A stretch of DNA of 64,000 nt, from NCBI RefSeq assembly GCF_000750955.1, contig NZ_CCEJ010000011.1:37263-101262 (forward strand), read 5' to 3'. The position numbers were made by a program, and so were the translations under genes. Under the pieces are notes generated by a model. The model made no database searches, was not told the origin of the DNA, and worked only from the letters and a program-made list of their open reading frames with translations. Positions 1 to 11,200 of this stretch are shown one piece after another (position 1 is the stretch's first letter; every line of letters starts with the position of its first letter). This DNA comes from Criblamydia sequanensis CRIB-18 (GTDB lineage: Bacteria > Chlamydiota > Chlamydiia > Chlamydiales > Criblamydiaceae).

Positions 1-1
1 T

Positions 2-1108
2 ACAGAACAGGCGGATTCGGCCAGTCGGCATGAAATAAAAAAACTAAAAAAAGAAAACCCCAACAGTAAAATTATTGTCACGGGTTGCTTTGCTGAGAAT
101 CATCCGGAAGACGCCGCTTCAATTGCCGGAGTCGATAAAGTCGTCTCAAATAAGGATAAGGAAAACCTTTTATCTCTTGTATACCCTGAGAAAGAATTTC
201 CTGAATTCAGCGTTAAAAGATTTAATGCCAATACAAGAGCTTTTGTAAAAGTCCAAGATGGCTGTAACTCCTTTTGCAGCTATTGCATTATTCCCTATGT
301 GAGAGGAAGGTCTCGCTCAAGATCTTTAGACGATATTCTAAAAGAAATTCAAGACCTGATCGATAATGGCTTTAAAGAGATTGTCTTAACCGGAATTAAT
401 ATTGGAGACTTTGACGGCGGTTCGGAAAATCCACCTGTACGGCTTGCAGAACTTGTTCGAAAAGTTGACAGTATGGAAGGGATACATCGTATACGAGTTT
501 CTTCAATTGATCCCGATGAAGTGGACGAAGACTTAGCCGACGCCATTTTAAACGGAAAAAAGACCTGCCATTCCATGCACGTCGTTCTTCAATCCGGCTC
601 TAATGTTATTTTAAAGAGGATGAATCGAAAATATACAAGGCAAATCTTTTTTAAGACGGTGGATTTTTTAAGAAGCGAGAGTCCCGACTTTACTTTTACA
701 ACAGACATTATCGTCGGTTTCCCGGGTGAAACAGAAATAGACCATCTAGATACTTTATCTGCGATGAGAGAGGTCCGTTTTGCAAAAGTCCATATGTTTC
801 CCTATAGTGATCGAGAAAGAACTAAGGCGTCATCCATGCCAAATAAAGTCTCTCCTTCCATTATCAGTCGAAGAAAACAAGAAGTCTTACGTTTATCCGA
901 GAAGCTAAGTTTTGAGCTGAGAGAATCTTTTTTAGGCAGAGAAATGACAGTCTTAACAGAAAAAAGAGAAGGTCAGGGAAAGATAGAGGGGCATACCGAA
1001 AACTTTCTAAATGTTTTGATCCAATCGGACACACTTAAACCAAATGAGATTGTTCGTGTTAAATTAATTGAAAATACACCTGCCGGATTGATCGGAGAGC
1101 TTCTCTAG
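2..1108 (+). CDS. mtaB: MtaB-like tRNA methylthiotransferase, 5'-truncated by window edge
   Basis: The open frame runs in from base 2 with no start codon, so the N-terminus lies outside the window. The visible part carries the third N-terminal cluster cysteine in VTGCFAE and the radical-SAM triad in DGCNSFCSYCIIPYVRGR (cysteine codons from base 263). A radical-SAM barrel with TDIIVGFPGET and a C-terminal TRAM-like segment ending at residue LIGELL follow. The family adds a methylthio group to N6-threonylcarbamoyladenosine 37 of tRNAs using two 4Fe-4S clusters. The VRGRSRSR and NIGDF segments fit MtaB better than MiaB, and a clear MiaB is present separately at 19646-20983. The N-terminal extent cannot be judged. 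Confidence 0.88.
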   Translation, partial: TEQADSASRHEIKKLKKENPNSKIIVTGCFAENHPEDAASIAGVDKVVSNKDKENLLSLVYPEKEFPEFSVKRFNANTRAFVKVQDGCNSFCSYCIIPYVRGRSRSRSLDDILKEIQDLIDNGFKEIVLTGINIGDFDGGSENPPVRLAELVRKVDSMEGIHRIRVSSIDPDEVDEDLADAILNGKKTCHSMHVVLQSGSNVILKRMNRKYTRQIFFKTVDFLRSESPDFTFTTDIIVGFPGETEIDHLDTLSAMREVRFAKVHMFPYSDRERTKASSMPNKVSPSIISRRKQEVLRLSEKLSFELRESFLGREMTVLTEKREGQGKIEGHTENFLNVLIQSDTLKPNEIVRVKLIENTPAGLIGELL

Positions 1109-1123
1109 AATTTCGAAAGAAGT
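1106..1123 (+). repeat. Half-copy of the TTTCGAAA palindromic element
   Basis: Directly after the mtaB stop lies TTTCGAAAGAAGT (1111-1123). It is identical over 13 bases to one arm of the 46-bp repeat at 48789-49290, read on its minus strand. Only one arm is present. It may be a decayed copy of the same element or chance, since TTTCGAAA is a short palindrome. Confidence 0.35.
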
Positions 1124-1155
1124 CCAATATTAAAAAGAAAAAATAGTTAAAGAAT

Positions 1156-2175
1156 ATGCATATCAGGATAAACGATCGTTTTCGCCCCTTCACAAGAAAG
1201 CCTGGAACACTTTTGCTTATCCCCGGCACTTCTTTAGGGGTTAAAATTTATCCTGCGAAACTTTTTTTCTTCGAGTTGGATTCTAAAACTCCAAATCCCT
1301 TATTTGAGATGGACTTAAATTTTGAGGGGATTGCGAGCCGTTTTTTAGCCCTTGCTGATCTAGAAAGAGGCAGAATCCAAGTACAGTTTAACACATCTCA
1401 AGGTGAAAGAGTGGTCTATCGATTGCTTAGAGAGGAGAATAAAATCCTATTTGTCTTCGATAAAAAACCAAGTTCACTTACCCTTTGGCTTAACAAAAAC
1501 CCAACTATAGAAGAAGAGTTCTTTGTACTTCCCTACAGTCCGAAGGGCGAGCAAATTCCCGTCAAGGAGAGACTTTCTTTAGGTGTCAATAAAGCCCAAG
1601 ATTTTGATAAAATTAAAGAGAGAAGCTCTTTAAAAGAGTTAATACCCCTTTGGTTTTTCCTTGGTAGTCTGACCCCGAGAGGCAAAGACCCTTTGCAGTC
1701 TTTCTCAAAAAAAGAAGAGCTTGAGGATTTCCTTGAGAAAACGCTTCAGCTAGAGTTTTCTGGGATTCTTGCCCCTGATGCTTCAAAAACCTCTTATCTA
1801 GCCCCTCATAATAAGCCCTTAGAACACTCTCCTTTTTCGATTTTAAACGAGGGCTATCTTCTTATTAAATCCCTCTTCATTCAGGAAACGGAAGACACCC
1901 TCTTCATTCTTCCTCATCTTCCTCCGTTTTGCAAGACAGGACGTCTTAAAGCTGCTCTAACTAATGGGTTTATAGAGCTTGAGTGGAGAAAACATAAGGT
2001 CTTAAAACTAATTTACCATTCTTTTGAGGATCAAAAACTCAACCTGAAGATGGGAACTCTTATCAAGCAATGTCGTTTTTCTGACTCAAAGGAAAGCAAA
2101 ATTAACATTACTAACTTTCTTAATATTTCCTTTAAAAAAGGTCATTCTTATTACTTTGATAAATTTATCATTTAA
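1156..2175 (+). CDS. Conserved-looking protein of unknown function
   Basis: This is a 339-residue soluble protein that I do not recognise. It begins 47 bases after mtaB and ends 50 bases before the giant gene, all on one strand, so the three may be co-transcribed. There is no signal peptide or membrane span. The composition is mixed alpha/beta with many short beta-like strands (for example RIQVQFNT, YRLLREENKILFVF, FIELEWRKHKVLKLIYH), suggesting a beta-rich fold. The N-terminal IRINDRFRPFTRKPGTLLLIPGTS is the most distinctive segment. The start ATG has only a weak purine-rich ribosome-binding site, but no better start exists downstream. Coding is well supported by length and codon use; the function is unknown. 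Confidence 0.7.
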   Translation: MHIRINDRFRPFTRKPGTLLLIPGTSLGVKIYPAKLFFFELDSKTPNPLFEMDLNFEGIASRFLALADLERGRIQVQFNTSQGERVVYRLLREENKILFVFDKKPSSLTLWLNKNPTIEEEFFVLPYSPKGEQIPVKERLSLGVNKAQDFDKIKERSSLKELIPLWFFLGSLTPRGKDPLQSFSKKEELEDFLEKTLQLEFSGILAPDASKTSYLAPHNKPLEHSPFSILNEGYLLIKSLFIQETEDTLFILPHLPPFCKTGRLKAALTNGFIELEWRKHKVLKLIYHSFEDQKLNLKMGTLIKQCRFSDSKESKINITNFLNISFKKGHSYYFDKFII

Positions 2176-2225
2176 AATACTATAAATTACCTCAAAAAAA
2201 TGATAAACTTATCTTGGAGGTAATT

Positions 2226-5200
2226 ATGGTGTTTTTACCTAAGGATTTGCCTGCTCCCTTACAAAAAAAGCTATCGGTTTTGTCGGAAACAGAAGTCGTT
2301 CAGCGACTTAAGGAATCCAATGAAGACCTTGAGCTTTTCCTCTCCGCGGCCTCCGTTGATAAGGCTTGGGCAAATGATAGAAAAGCTTTTGTCTTACATA
2401 AAAAATTAATCCAAGTCATCCCTTTTTCAAATAGCCGGACTGCTTTAAAGATTCTGGAAATTTGCGAATCCTCCGATTTTTTCTTTGATCGATTTAAAGA
2501 AATTGCGGGCTCTTCAAAAGAACTTATGAAAAGCTGCTTAAAATCAGCTTTGAAAAATCCCAAGTGGTTGCAGGAACATGCCAAAATTCGAAATCAACTG
2601 GTTGAAGTTTGTTTCAACCATCAATTTAACCGGGGAAAAATTTCTTCAGCTTTAAATAAGTTGGTTCAAAGCCAGGACTTCTTTCTTGAAGGGTCCGCTG
2701 ATAAACTAATAGAAGAGGCTATAAGGAATAAGGATGATAATTTAGCTGCTTTTTTAATCGAGAAAAAAGCTTTTGTTCAACCGGCAGTAAAAGAAGAGCT
2801 TTTTTCTCTTTTAATTCAATCGGGTAAAGCAGAGCTTGTTGAATCGGTAAAGATCCTCTTAAAGCTTATTTTGCTTCGTTCTATTGAAGATAGACCTCGA
2901 GACATAATGAAAGAATTACTCTTCCATTATGATTATTTGATTCGGTTTGATAAAAAAGAAATTGAAAAACAAAAGAAGAGCCTGCTTATCGTAAAGTTAT
3001 GTGCTGCTGCAGGTTTCAAACAGGAAGAGAGCAAACCATCCCAAACAACTTCCTTCTTAAGAAAAGATAGCCTTCAAATCGAAAGAGAGAGAGTCCTTGA
3101 ACCCGTAAAGAAAAAGGCGGAAGATTTAAGCATAGGGTATGAAGCTTTTCATGCGCTTCCGGAAGAGGAAGTTCTAAAAAAAATATCTTCTTCAAAAGAA
3201 CTTATAAAATTGGTGGAATGGCTTAAATACACACCTTTAGCAAAAACATGGCTTGAAGAGCATCCAAGAGTACTAAATATTATAAAAAATGAATTAAGCA
3301 ACGCCAAGTTGATTGATCAAAAAAAAGAGTTTTTTAGCGTTCTCCATACCTTAAAAATCCTAGAAAATAAGGATTATCAAATCTTATTAAAAGAGGCGAT
3401 AGAAAATAACGATGAAAGTTTTGCCTTCTATCTTATTTCGGAGCTAGACCCTTTTGTTTTAAAAGGCGGGTTTCAAGGTAGATCCTTTATAGAAATAGCC
3501 GTCGATCATTTTGGTTTTTATTCAATTGCGCTAAAGCTTATAGAAAAAGGGGTTTCAATCCTTCCTCTGCTTAATCAACAGGGGATCCTTTTTCAAACCC
3601 TAGGCAACGCTTTAGGAACGCTTAAGAAATCAGAAGACGCGATTAAATTTTTAAATGAGCTTGTAAAAAACAAAAGAGTCTTTCAAGGGTTGGATTCTAG
3701 TGATAGGTTAAAAATTTTCAATTTACTGCTATCTGACGAGTCGAATTTAGGTGAAGAATTAGCTATTAAATTTGTTCTAGTTGACAAATCCTTCATTACC
3801 TTAAGAGATGAAAACGGAAATACTCTTTTGCATAAAGCCCTAATGGAAAGGAACTATAAACTGGCAGAAGTTCTTCTAACTCTTGCAGATGAACATCTTC
3901 TTAAAAGTCCCAATAAGGAGGGGATAACACCCCTTTATCTAGCTTTAGAAAAAGAAAGAACAGAGTTTATCTATTTTCTTTTAGATAGCGGGGTGTCCTT
4001 AAGCGACCCGGTAGACAAGGATGGAAATACAGCTCTTCATTTAGCTTATATTAGAGACGAATATTTTGTGATTCAAAGTCTGCTTAATTATGGTGCACAC
4101 CCTTTTATAAAAAATTATAAAGGCGAAAGAGCAATCGATTTATCTAAAGAGACTGATGACAGACCCCCTCCCTTAATTGATAACGAAGAAAGTTTAGAGG
4201 ACTTAACTACAACCATAAACCTAGCCAATTTATTTGCGGATCATTTTTTCCAAAACATGAAAGATGAAGAGGGGCGAAACCTAGAGGGCAACGTTTTTTT
4301 TCTTTCTATTCGATATTTTAGAACTCTTTTAAAAACTTCCTTGCAAGATTCTGAAAACTTAACAGTAAAATCCTATAAAAATAAATTAAAGGAGTTGGAA
4401 AATCGATTAAAGAAACTGGAAGCTTTTGCTAAAACACTGGCAGACATCCCTTTAATAAAGACTGAGTATGATAAAAAAAGGGCTTTTACCTTATTAGAAG
4501 ATCGAATCCGTCATCAGGTTAAGCGGCTGAAGGAAGGTGAGGCTCTTTTAATACCCTCCGGTTGGGTAAATCATGCGATGCTGCTTGAGGTTAAAAAAGA
4601 AAAAGAAGGCTATGCCCTAACTATTTTTAATACGGGGGATGGGACACCTTTTCATGAAAGATTTGTCACTCATTCAAAAACTTATATTAATCCTGTCCAA
4701 ATTTACGAAAAAGTGCCCTTAGAGCGGATTATCGAAACTGGCTTTTTAAAGACGCTTTTAGAGATTAAAACAGAAACCAAGGAAGCTTCGTATGGAGCAA
4801 GTGATCTTTATATGGCCGCTTTCAAACGTTTCGAACCTTTTAAAAAAGAAGTGCCTAAATCCGAAAAATTGTTTTTAACGGGACAAAGAGCCGGAAGCTG
4901 TACTATGAGGGTACAAAACGCTTATGTGAAGAATTATTTTAAAAATGAGCCTAACGGGGCATTAATCCTTTACGAAATGAAAAAAAATGCCTTAAAGGAA
5001 GTACTGAAAAAAATTAAAGCAAGTCCCGAAGTTCCAAAAAACGATTCATTTGTAACAATAGTTAAGGGAGCTCTAGAAGATTTTAGCAGAACCACCCTGA
5101 GCCATTTTTTAACAGGGGTTGGTGAAGAAGAGGATTTTTTTAATCACGTCTATCTATCAGATTTTAAAGACATCCTAAGAGAGTTAAATATTGATACGAA

Positions 5201-8200
5201 ACTAAAAAGATTCGAGAATCTTAAGAATTCGGAATTACAATTAATTGAGAAAAGACTTTTTGCCCATGCTAAAGCTAGGAAAAAAGGAAAGAGAAAAATA
5301 AAAGACCCCCTAGGGAATAAAACGGCTATAGAATCCCTTTTTCTCATACACGAAATTTTTGATTTAATGCCGGCTTTAAAGGATTCCTCTTCACACCCGG
5401 ATTTTAGTTTGCCCCAAGGTCTTTTATCTAATAAAACGGTTTTAAAAGAGAGTGTAAGCCGTCTTTTATCGGGGTTAGAGAAACCGGGTAGAATTTCAGG
5501 TGAAAAGGAAGAGCCGGCAGCTCAAATATCACCTTATTTCGAATGGGGTAAAGAAAGCAATCTCAAAGACATCTTGAAAAACCTTCAAAATCAAACTGAT
5601 TTTATCGATAGCTACGCCAAATTTGAAACGACCCGAACTAAAGAAAAGAAGGTTCTAGATTTATCTTCAAAAGTGCTATCGGAAATGAGTCTGCCCCCTA
5701 TAGATCGTGTGGCGCTTAAAGATTTGTCTCTTATTGAAGTTAAGAATGCCCTAGAAAATCTTGATCGCTTAACCAAAATAATCATGGAAAATATAAACCA
5801 TGATCCTATTGCTTACCCTGACAGGATCATCGCATTATATGCAGCTATTGCTTGGATTCATGCTCTTTCTGAAGTTTACGATCATGAAACGACCCCCGAT
5901 ATTTTTCCTTTAAGGGATTTTGCCATAGACACAACTCTCTTAACAGATCTAGAGCAAAACTTTCATAATGTGATTTACGATCCTGAACTTAAATCCAGAT
6001 TGAATGGTTTGATCAATTATTTTAATCAAGTGAACTCATCAAAATCCACCTCTATGACTCTTTTTGCTTATCCCAAATGGCCTGGAAAAGAAGGGAGCAT
6101 TCAACTCCCTCTTCCGGCTTTTGGCGAACACCAGTACTTGCAAGAAATTGTTAGAGATCTAGAGAAAAAGGAAAGCGGGGTTTTAAAGCTGATAGATAAG
6201 AGGTATGAGAAATTAGATTACTCGATAAGAAAAAAAATCACTTTAAGTGACTTTAGAATCGCTTCCCTTTTAGTTTCAAAATCCCAATTGCCGCTTACAT
6301 TTTCAATGGCGATGACGGTATTTAACATGGCTTATTTCTTATGTCATGCCACATCTAGTGATATTGAAGACAAAGGTTCCTTGCCTCAAGGCCCTATCCT
6401 AAAAATTACGGAAAAAAGCAGCGATTTAAAAGGTGAAAGAGATTTTGTATTAGATTATAACTTTGCTATAAGAAGAACTCTTAGAGATAATATTTTAAGA
6501 AAACACCTTTCTTCAAATAAAATAAAGGGAATGGGCTCATATGCCAAGACACATGGACCTTTAGCTGAACACTATTCTGAAGGGTCTTTACCCACCCAAA
6601 CCATCGATGCCTTAAGCCCCGTTACTTCCGAAAATCAATACACCTTGCAATCTCCAACAACCCTACGAGGCATTCTTGCAGTCTCACTGAGCCATCCACT
6701 TAAGTTTTATCATTTGATCGATTGGTTAAAAAACTCTTCAAAAGAGCTTTTTGAGAAAGAGAAAAGAGTTTTTCTTTCATTAATTTTATTTAAAGGGAAT
6801 GACCTTGCTAATGCTTTAAAAGAAGACCCCTCGCTTGGAGATAAACTTTTAAAGGCTCTTTCTGTATCCTTAGACGAGATCTCTTTTTCATTAATTAGTT
6901 TAAAAGAGAGTGTTAATGAAAAAACTAAAGGGGAGTTAAGTTCTCTTTCTGAAGCTAAATTATTTTTAACCCATCAAAAAATCAGATTTCTTAAATTTCT
7001 CCAAAATGAAGGGATTCTTTCTCAAGAAGAGGCTCAAAATTTAGTCACTAACGAAAGGTCTCAAATACTCGATTTATTGAAATTCGGAGAATCATTTAAG
7101 ATTGAAGCCATTAAAAATTTTTCAAGGGATTGCTTCCTAGCAAGTTTTCTTTACTTTCCCCCTAAAGAAAAAAGCGAATATTATTTATTACTCGACCAAT
7201 TCCTTTCGCAGGAAGAAGACCAAAATACTGTTTTAGACCCCTCCATACATCATGATGCCATAAAAGGCTTTTTAAGAGCCTCTGATGGGTTGTCTTTGCT
7301 CTTTGAGGAACCCGAAAATGAAAATGGTTCTTTTATCAGACATTTTCTTAAGCAAAAATTTGATATCATAGTTAGCCAAGGGACGAAGTTTCTCATTCGG
7401 TACCCCATAGTTGAATTTAGCGCTTTTAACAGTGAATTCAAGCTTGATTTAATGACCGGGTCTTTAAGGCAAGATGGCCTTCTTCTTCAGGACTTAAGCG
7501 ACATTGAGAGTCATTCTTTGTATATCGAGCTTTTTAAAGACGAAAAATTAAAACCCGGAAAAGTCATTAAGGGCAACGATGAGATTCTATTTGAAGGATG
7601 GAGAGGAAAAAATAAAATCATCTTTACTTTAGGTCAAATTTCCAAAAAAAAGCAGCGTTTAAAAATCGAACAGGAATTTGAAGGGGAACTTTTTAAATAC
7701 ATTCCCAATAAAAAAATTCCTAAATTCCCTGACTGGTTTCCTTTAGAAAAATTACCTGTTACAGAAAATTATACTTTTTGGGCTTCTAACACTAGTGAGA
7801 GAGTTCTTATCGTTGATAAGACAACCAAAGAGATCAAAGAGGTTGATAGCTTTGGGGCGATTAAAATTGAAGGAGAGCTTTATGATTGGTTGGAGGCTTC
7901 AAAAATTCCAAGCGCCAAAAGTTTATTCCAATTAGATGACGTCCCTTATGTAGCTGTTTTAAAAAAAGAAGAGGGGATTCATGAATTTGATCTTAGGATT
8001 AAATATAACAGGCTTATAGATGAAAAAGGCATAAAGCTTGAATTTAGAAGAAACACTCATAACCAGTGGGTTTTTCTGCAAGATCCCAACTTTCATATAG
8101 CTGAAACGCAAAAAATCCGGGGAATAAGCCCTACTTTCAAAAATTTTCTTGTGCTTGAGAACGATAAAAAGGAAAGGAAGGTCTTAATTTCCCTTAAGAC

Positions 8201-11200
8201 CTATAAAGACAGGCATGAAACCGAACAAAATACTGAAGGAAAGTCAAGTTTTGAAACAGCTCTAATCGATTTGACAAAAGAAGGTAAACTAAATCCCAAA
8301 AAGACAAAAGATATCGTCATCGCAGCTTATTATTACACCTTAGATGGGAATTTGGAAGCAGCGCTTAGACTTTTAAAAGGGTTAAGGGGCCATAGAAGAT
8401 TTTCAGGCGAAGAGCTTAAGTATTTGGGGTGGATAATTTTTAGCGGTTTAGAAACAGGTAATATGATTCCTGAAGCCATAGCTTTACGCAATTTTACCAT
8501 TTGGCTTGTGCAAGAAAACCTTTTTCGGCATCCAAAACAGGAAAAGATTAAAGTGGATGCAGTTTCTATTTCTGATTTTTATGAAGCTCCGGAGTTATTT
8601 GAAGCCTTTTTTGAAAATCTAATTTTTTGGGGGGAAAAAGACAAATTCAGCGCCCTTGCCACAACTTCTTATACCGATTATTTAGATATTAGAAAAAAAG
8701 TAGATAACCGATTCAGACTCGATTCCTCAAGAAGCGAGAATCGGGAGGCTCTTTTAAAATGGCATGAGGAAAGCGCTTTCCTAAGCCATTTAGTTTCACA
8801 TCCTCAGATTATCCTTCGTTTTAATCATATCATGAGTGAGACAAAGATCTATCAAAGACAAAAAATTGCCCCAAAATCTATTGGACGTGAGATCAAGGCT
8901 AACATCAAAGCTTTTGGTTCCACCTCTTCGCCCTTTGGCAAAGCAAACCTAGAGTCAACTCAAAAAGCGATAGACTGTCTTAGGAAGATAAGTTCGAGAA
9001 CACGTCCTCAACATGAACTAAGGGACAATTTTTTAAACTTTTTGAAGGTCGCCGAGGAGGGGACTGCCAAAGAAAAGCAAGAACTTTTGTTTTTTCTTCA
9101 AGATGGCCGATTTGAGCCGGATGCTATCAATAAAGCTATTCGCGTTCTTCTTGAATCCGTTATCTTAAAAAAGGAAAATTATAAGCAAATGCTTCAATTG
9201 GTGAATCGAATTGCTAGTAATAGAGAAGCCAGGGAGTCGTTAGAAAGATTAAATGAACTTCTTAAAGAAGAAGAAGACTTAGAAATACCTGATTTGCCGC
9301 CTCTTGATTCCATTAAATTGAAGGATTTACCTGAAAAACCGATTCAGAGCCCCTTAAGTTTTGAACTCAAAGAAGGAAGTCGGGACTATTTTCTTAAAAA
9401 AGCATCCCTCGGAAGTCAGATTCTTATCTCCGGAAATAAAAAAAGAACCCATAAACCTTTCCCTGAATATAAGCCAAAAGACTCTTACTCTTATGAAAGA
9501 TATCAAAAGCTTAAAAGAGACTATGAAGAGGGGTGCAGGCTTAATGATGAAAGCTTGATCTATTATTTAAATGAGGACCAGGAGCTAGGTTCGCTTCTTA
9601 AGGATTTAAAAGAAGGTCATAAAGAAGAGGAAATTAAAATAGGGGATCTCCTTTTAAAAGCTTGTCAACTATGGCTAAAAACCGATTATCAAGAAGATTT
9701 TTCTAGGGGGGTGGCGTTCAATTTAGAGCTTCTGGGAAGAAAAAAATCACCGCCTACTTTTCAAGAAATGGTCTCTATTTTCTTACAAAAAAATAAGCAA
9801 GGGTACACAAGATTTAATCCTAACTTAACCGAAGAAGAAGTTCAAACCCTCCACAATTTAATAGGTGAGATTGTAGTAAGAAGTGTCGATCATTCGGAAA
9901 TTGGCAAAAGAATCGGACATTTAAAGAATTTGAAAAAGATGAAAGAGAAAGGAGATGAAACGTTTCAATTTGACACCCTCCAAAAACTTGGTTCATCCTA
10001 TGCGGAAAACCTTAGTGTGGATCCTTCCTTAGACCCGGAGCTTGTTGTCTTTGAATGGGCAATGAATATGAGAATTCGTAAAGATCAGGTCGATGCCATT
10101 AAGCAATTTATGGATAATTCTGAAGGAAAGCCCAAAAATATCTTCTTACAAAAAATCATGGGAGCTGGAAAAACACTCGTTCTCGGCACCCTTCTAGCTT
10201 TAAAAAAAGCTGATGGGTATCATCTATCCGTATTAGTCCCTACCTCCTCTCTCTATGACCCGAGTGTAGATGATATGAGGATCCGATCTTCAAAAGTATC
10301 CGGTCAAAGAACTCAAAGCCTAAGCTTTAGAAGAGGGCCTGAACACTTTAATAAAAATTTCCTGATCTATTTCTACAATGTTCTTATCACGGCGATAGTA
10401 GAACAAGACTCTGTAATCCTGTCACCTGAAACCTTGCAATCTTTAGAAAACCAGTACCTCGATGCAAGAGAATCCTTATCCTTGCTTTACAGAAAACTAA
10501 AGCGTGAAAGCTCCAAAGGATCTATTTCTGGAGAAATTCAAACTTTAGGAGAAATTGAAACACTTGAAGCTTCGGCGCATATTCTTAAAAAGATTCTAAA
10601 CTTATTTGCTGAGAGAGCAATTTTTACACTCGATGAACCGGACCAGACCCTTGAATCAAAAAAAGAACTTAACTTCCCTTTAGGAGATAAAGTTTCGCTT
10701 CCGAAAAAAGGGTTATATTTTGTTAAAGAGCTCTATTTACAAGCTGCATTGGATAAAGAAATTAGTGAGCTTGGATTGGATTTAAAAGCTAATAATCAAA
10801 GCGAGGTTCAAGAACCTTCTTTGCAGCAAATTGTTAAAATCATGACAAAAAAAGTTCTTCAACGTTTTGCGCTAAATGAGGAGTCGGCTGAATCCCTTGG
10901 CCTTAAGCCTGAAATAATACGTTCTATTAAGGAATTAGACTTATCTGATTTTCCCGATTCTTGCCTTCATAGTTTTAAAAGATCACTCTCTCACAATGTT
11001 TTGGAAGGGCTAGAAAAAGCCGTCGTAAAGCTTGGTAAAGACGCTTCCTTTGAAAGTGTTAGAGGATTTTTAAACGATAAGGAAAACAAAGAAGTTGAAG
11101 AGGAGGATTTTTACGAAAAATACTTACAGTACTCTGAACTCCTAGAGCTAAAAAGGATCTATCAATACTGGTCTTTAGAAGATAAAGATAGTCCGGAAGT

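Noticed and set aside
2214..2225. TTG start for the giant gene
   Set aside because: It lies before the GGAGG that serves the ATG at 2226; the extra four residues would be encoded by the ribosome-binding site itself.
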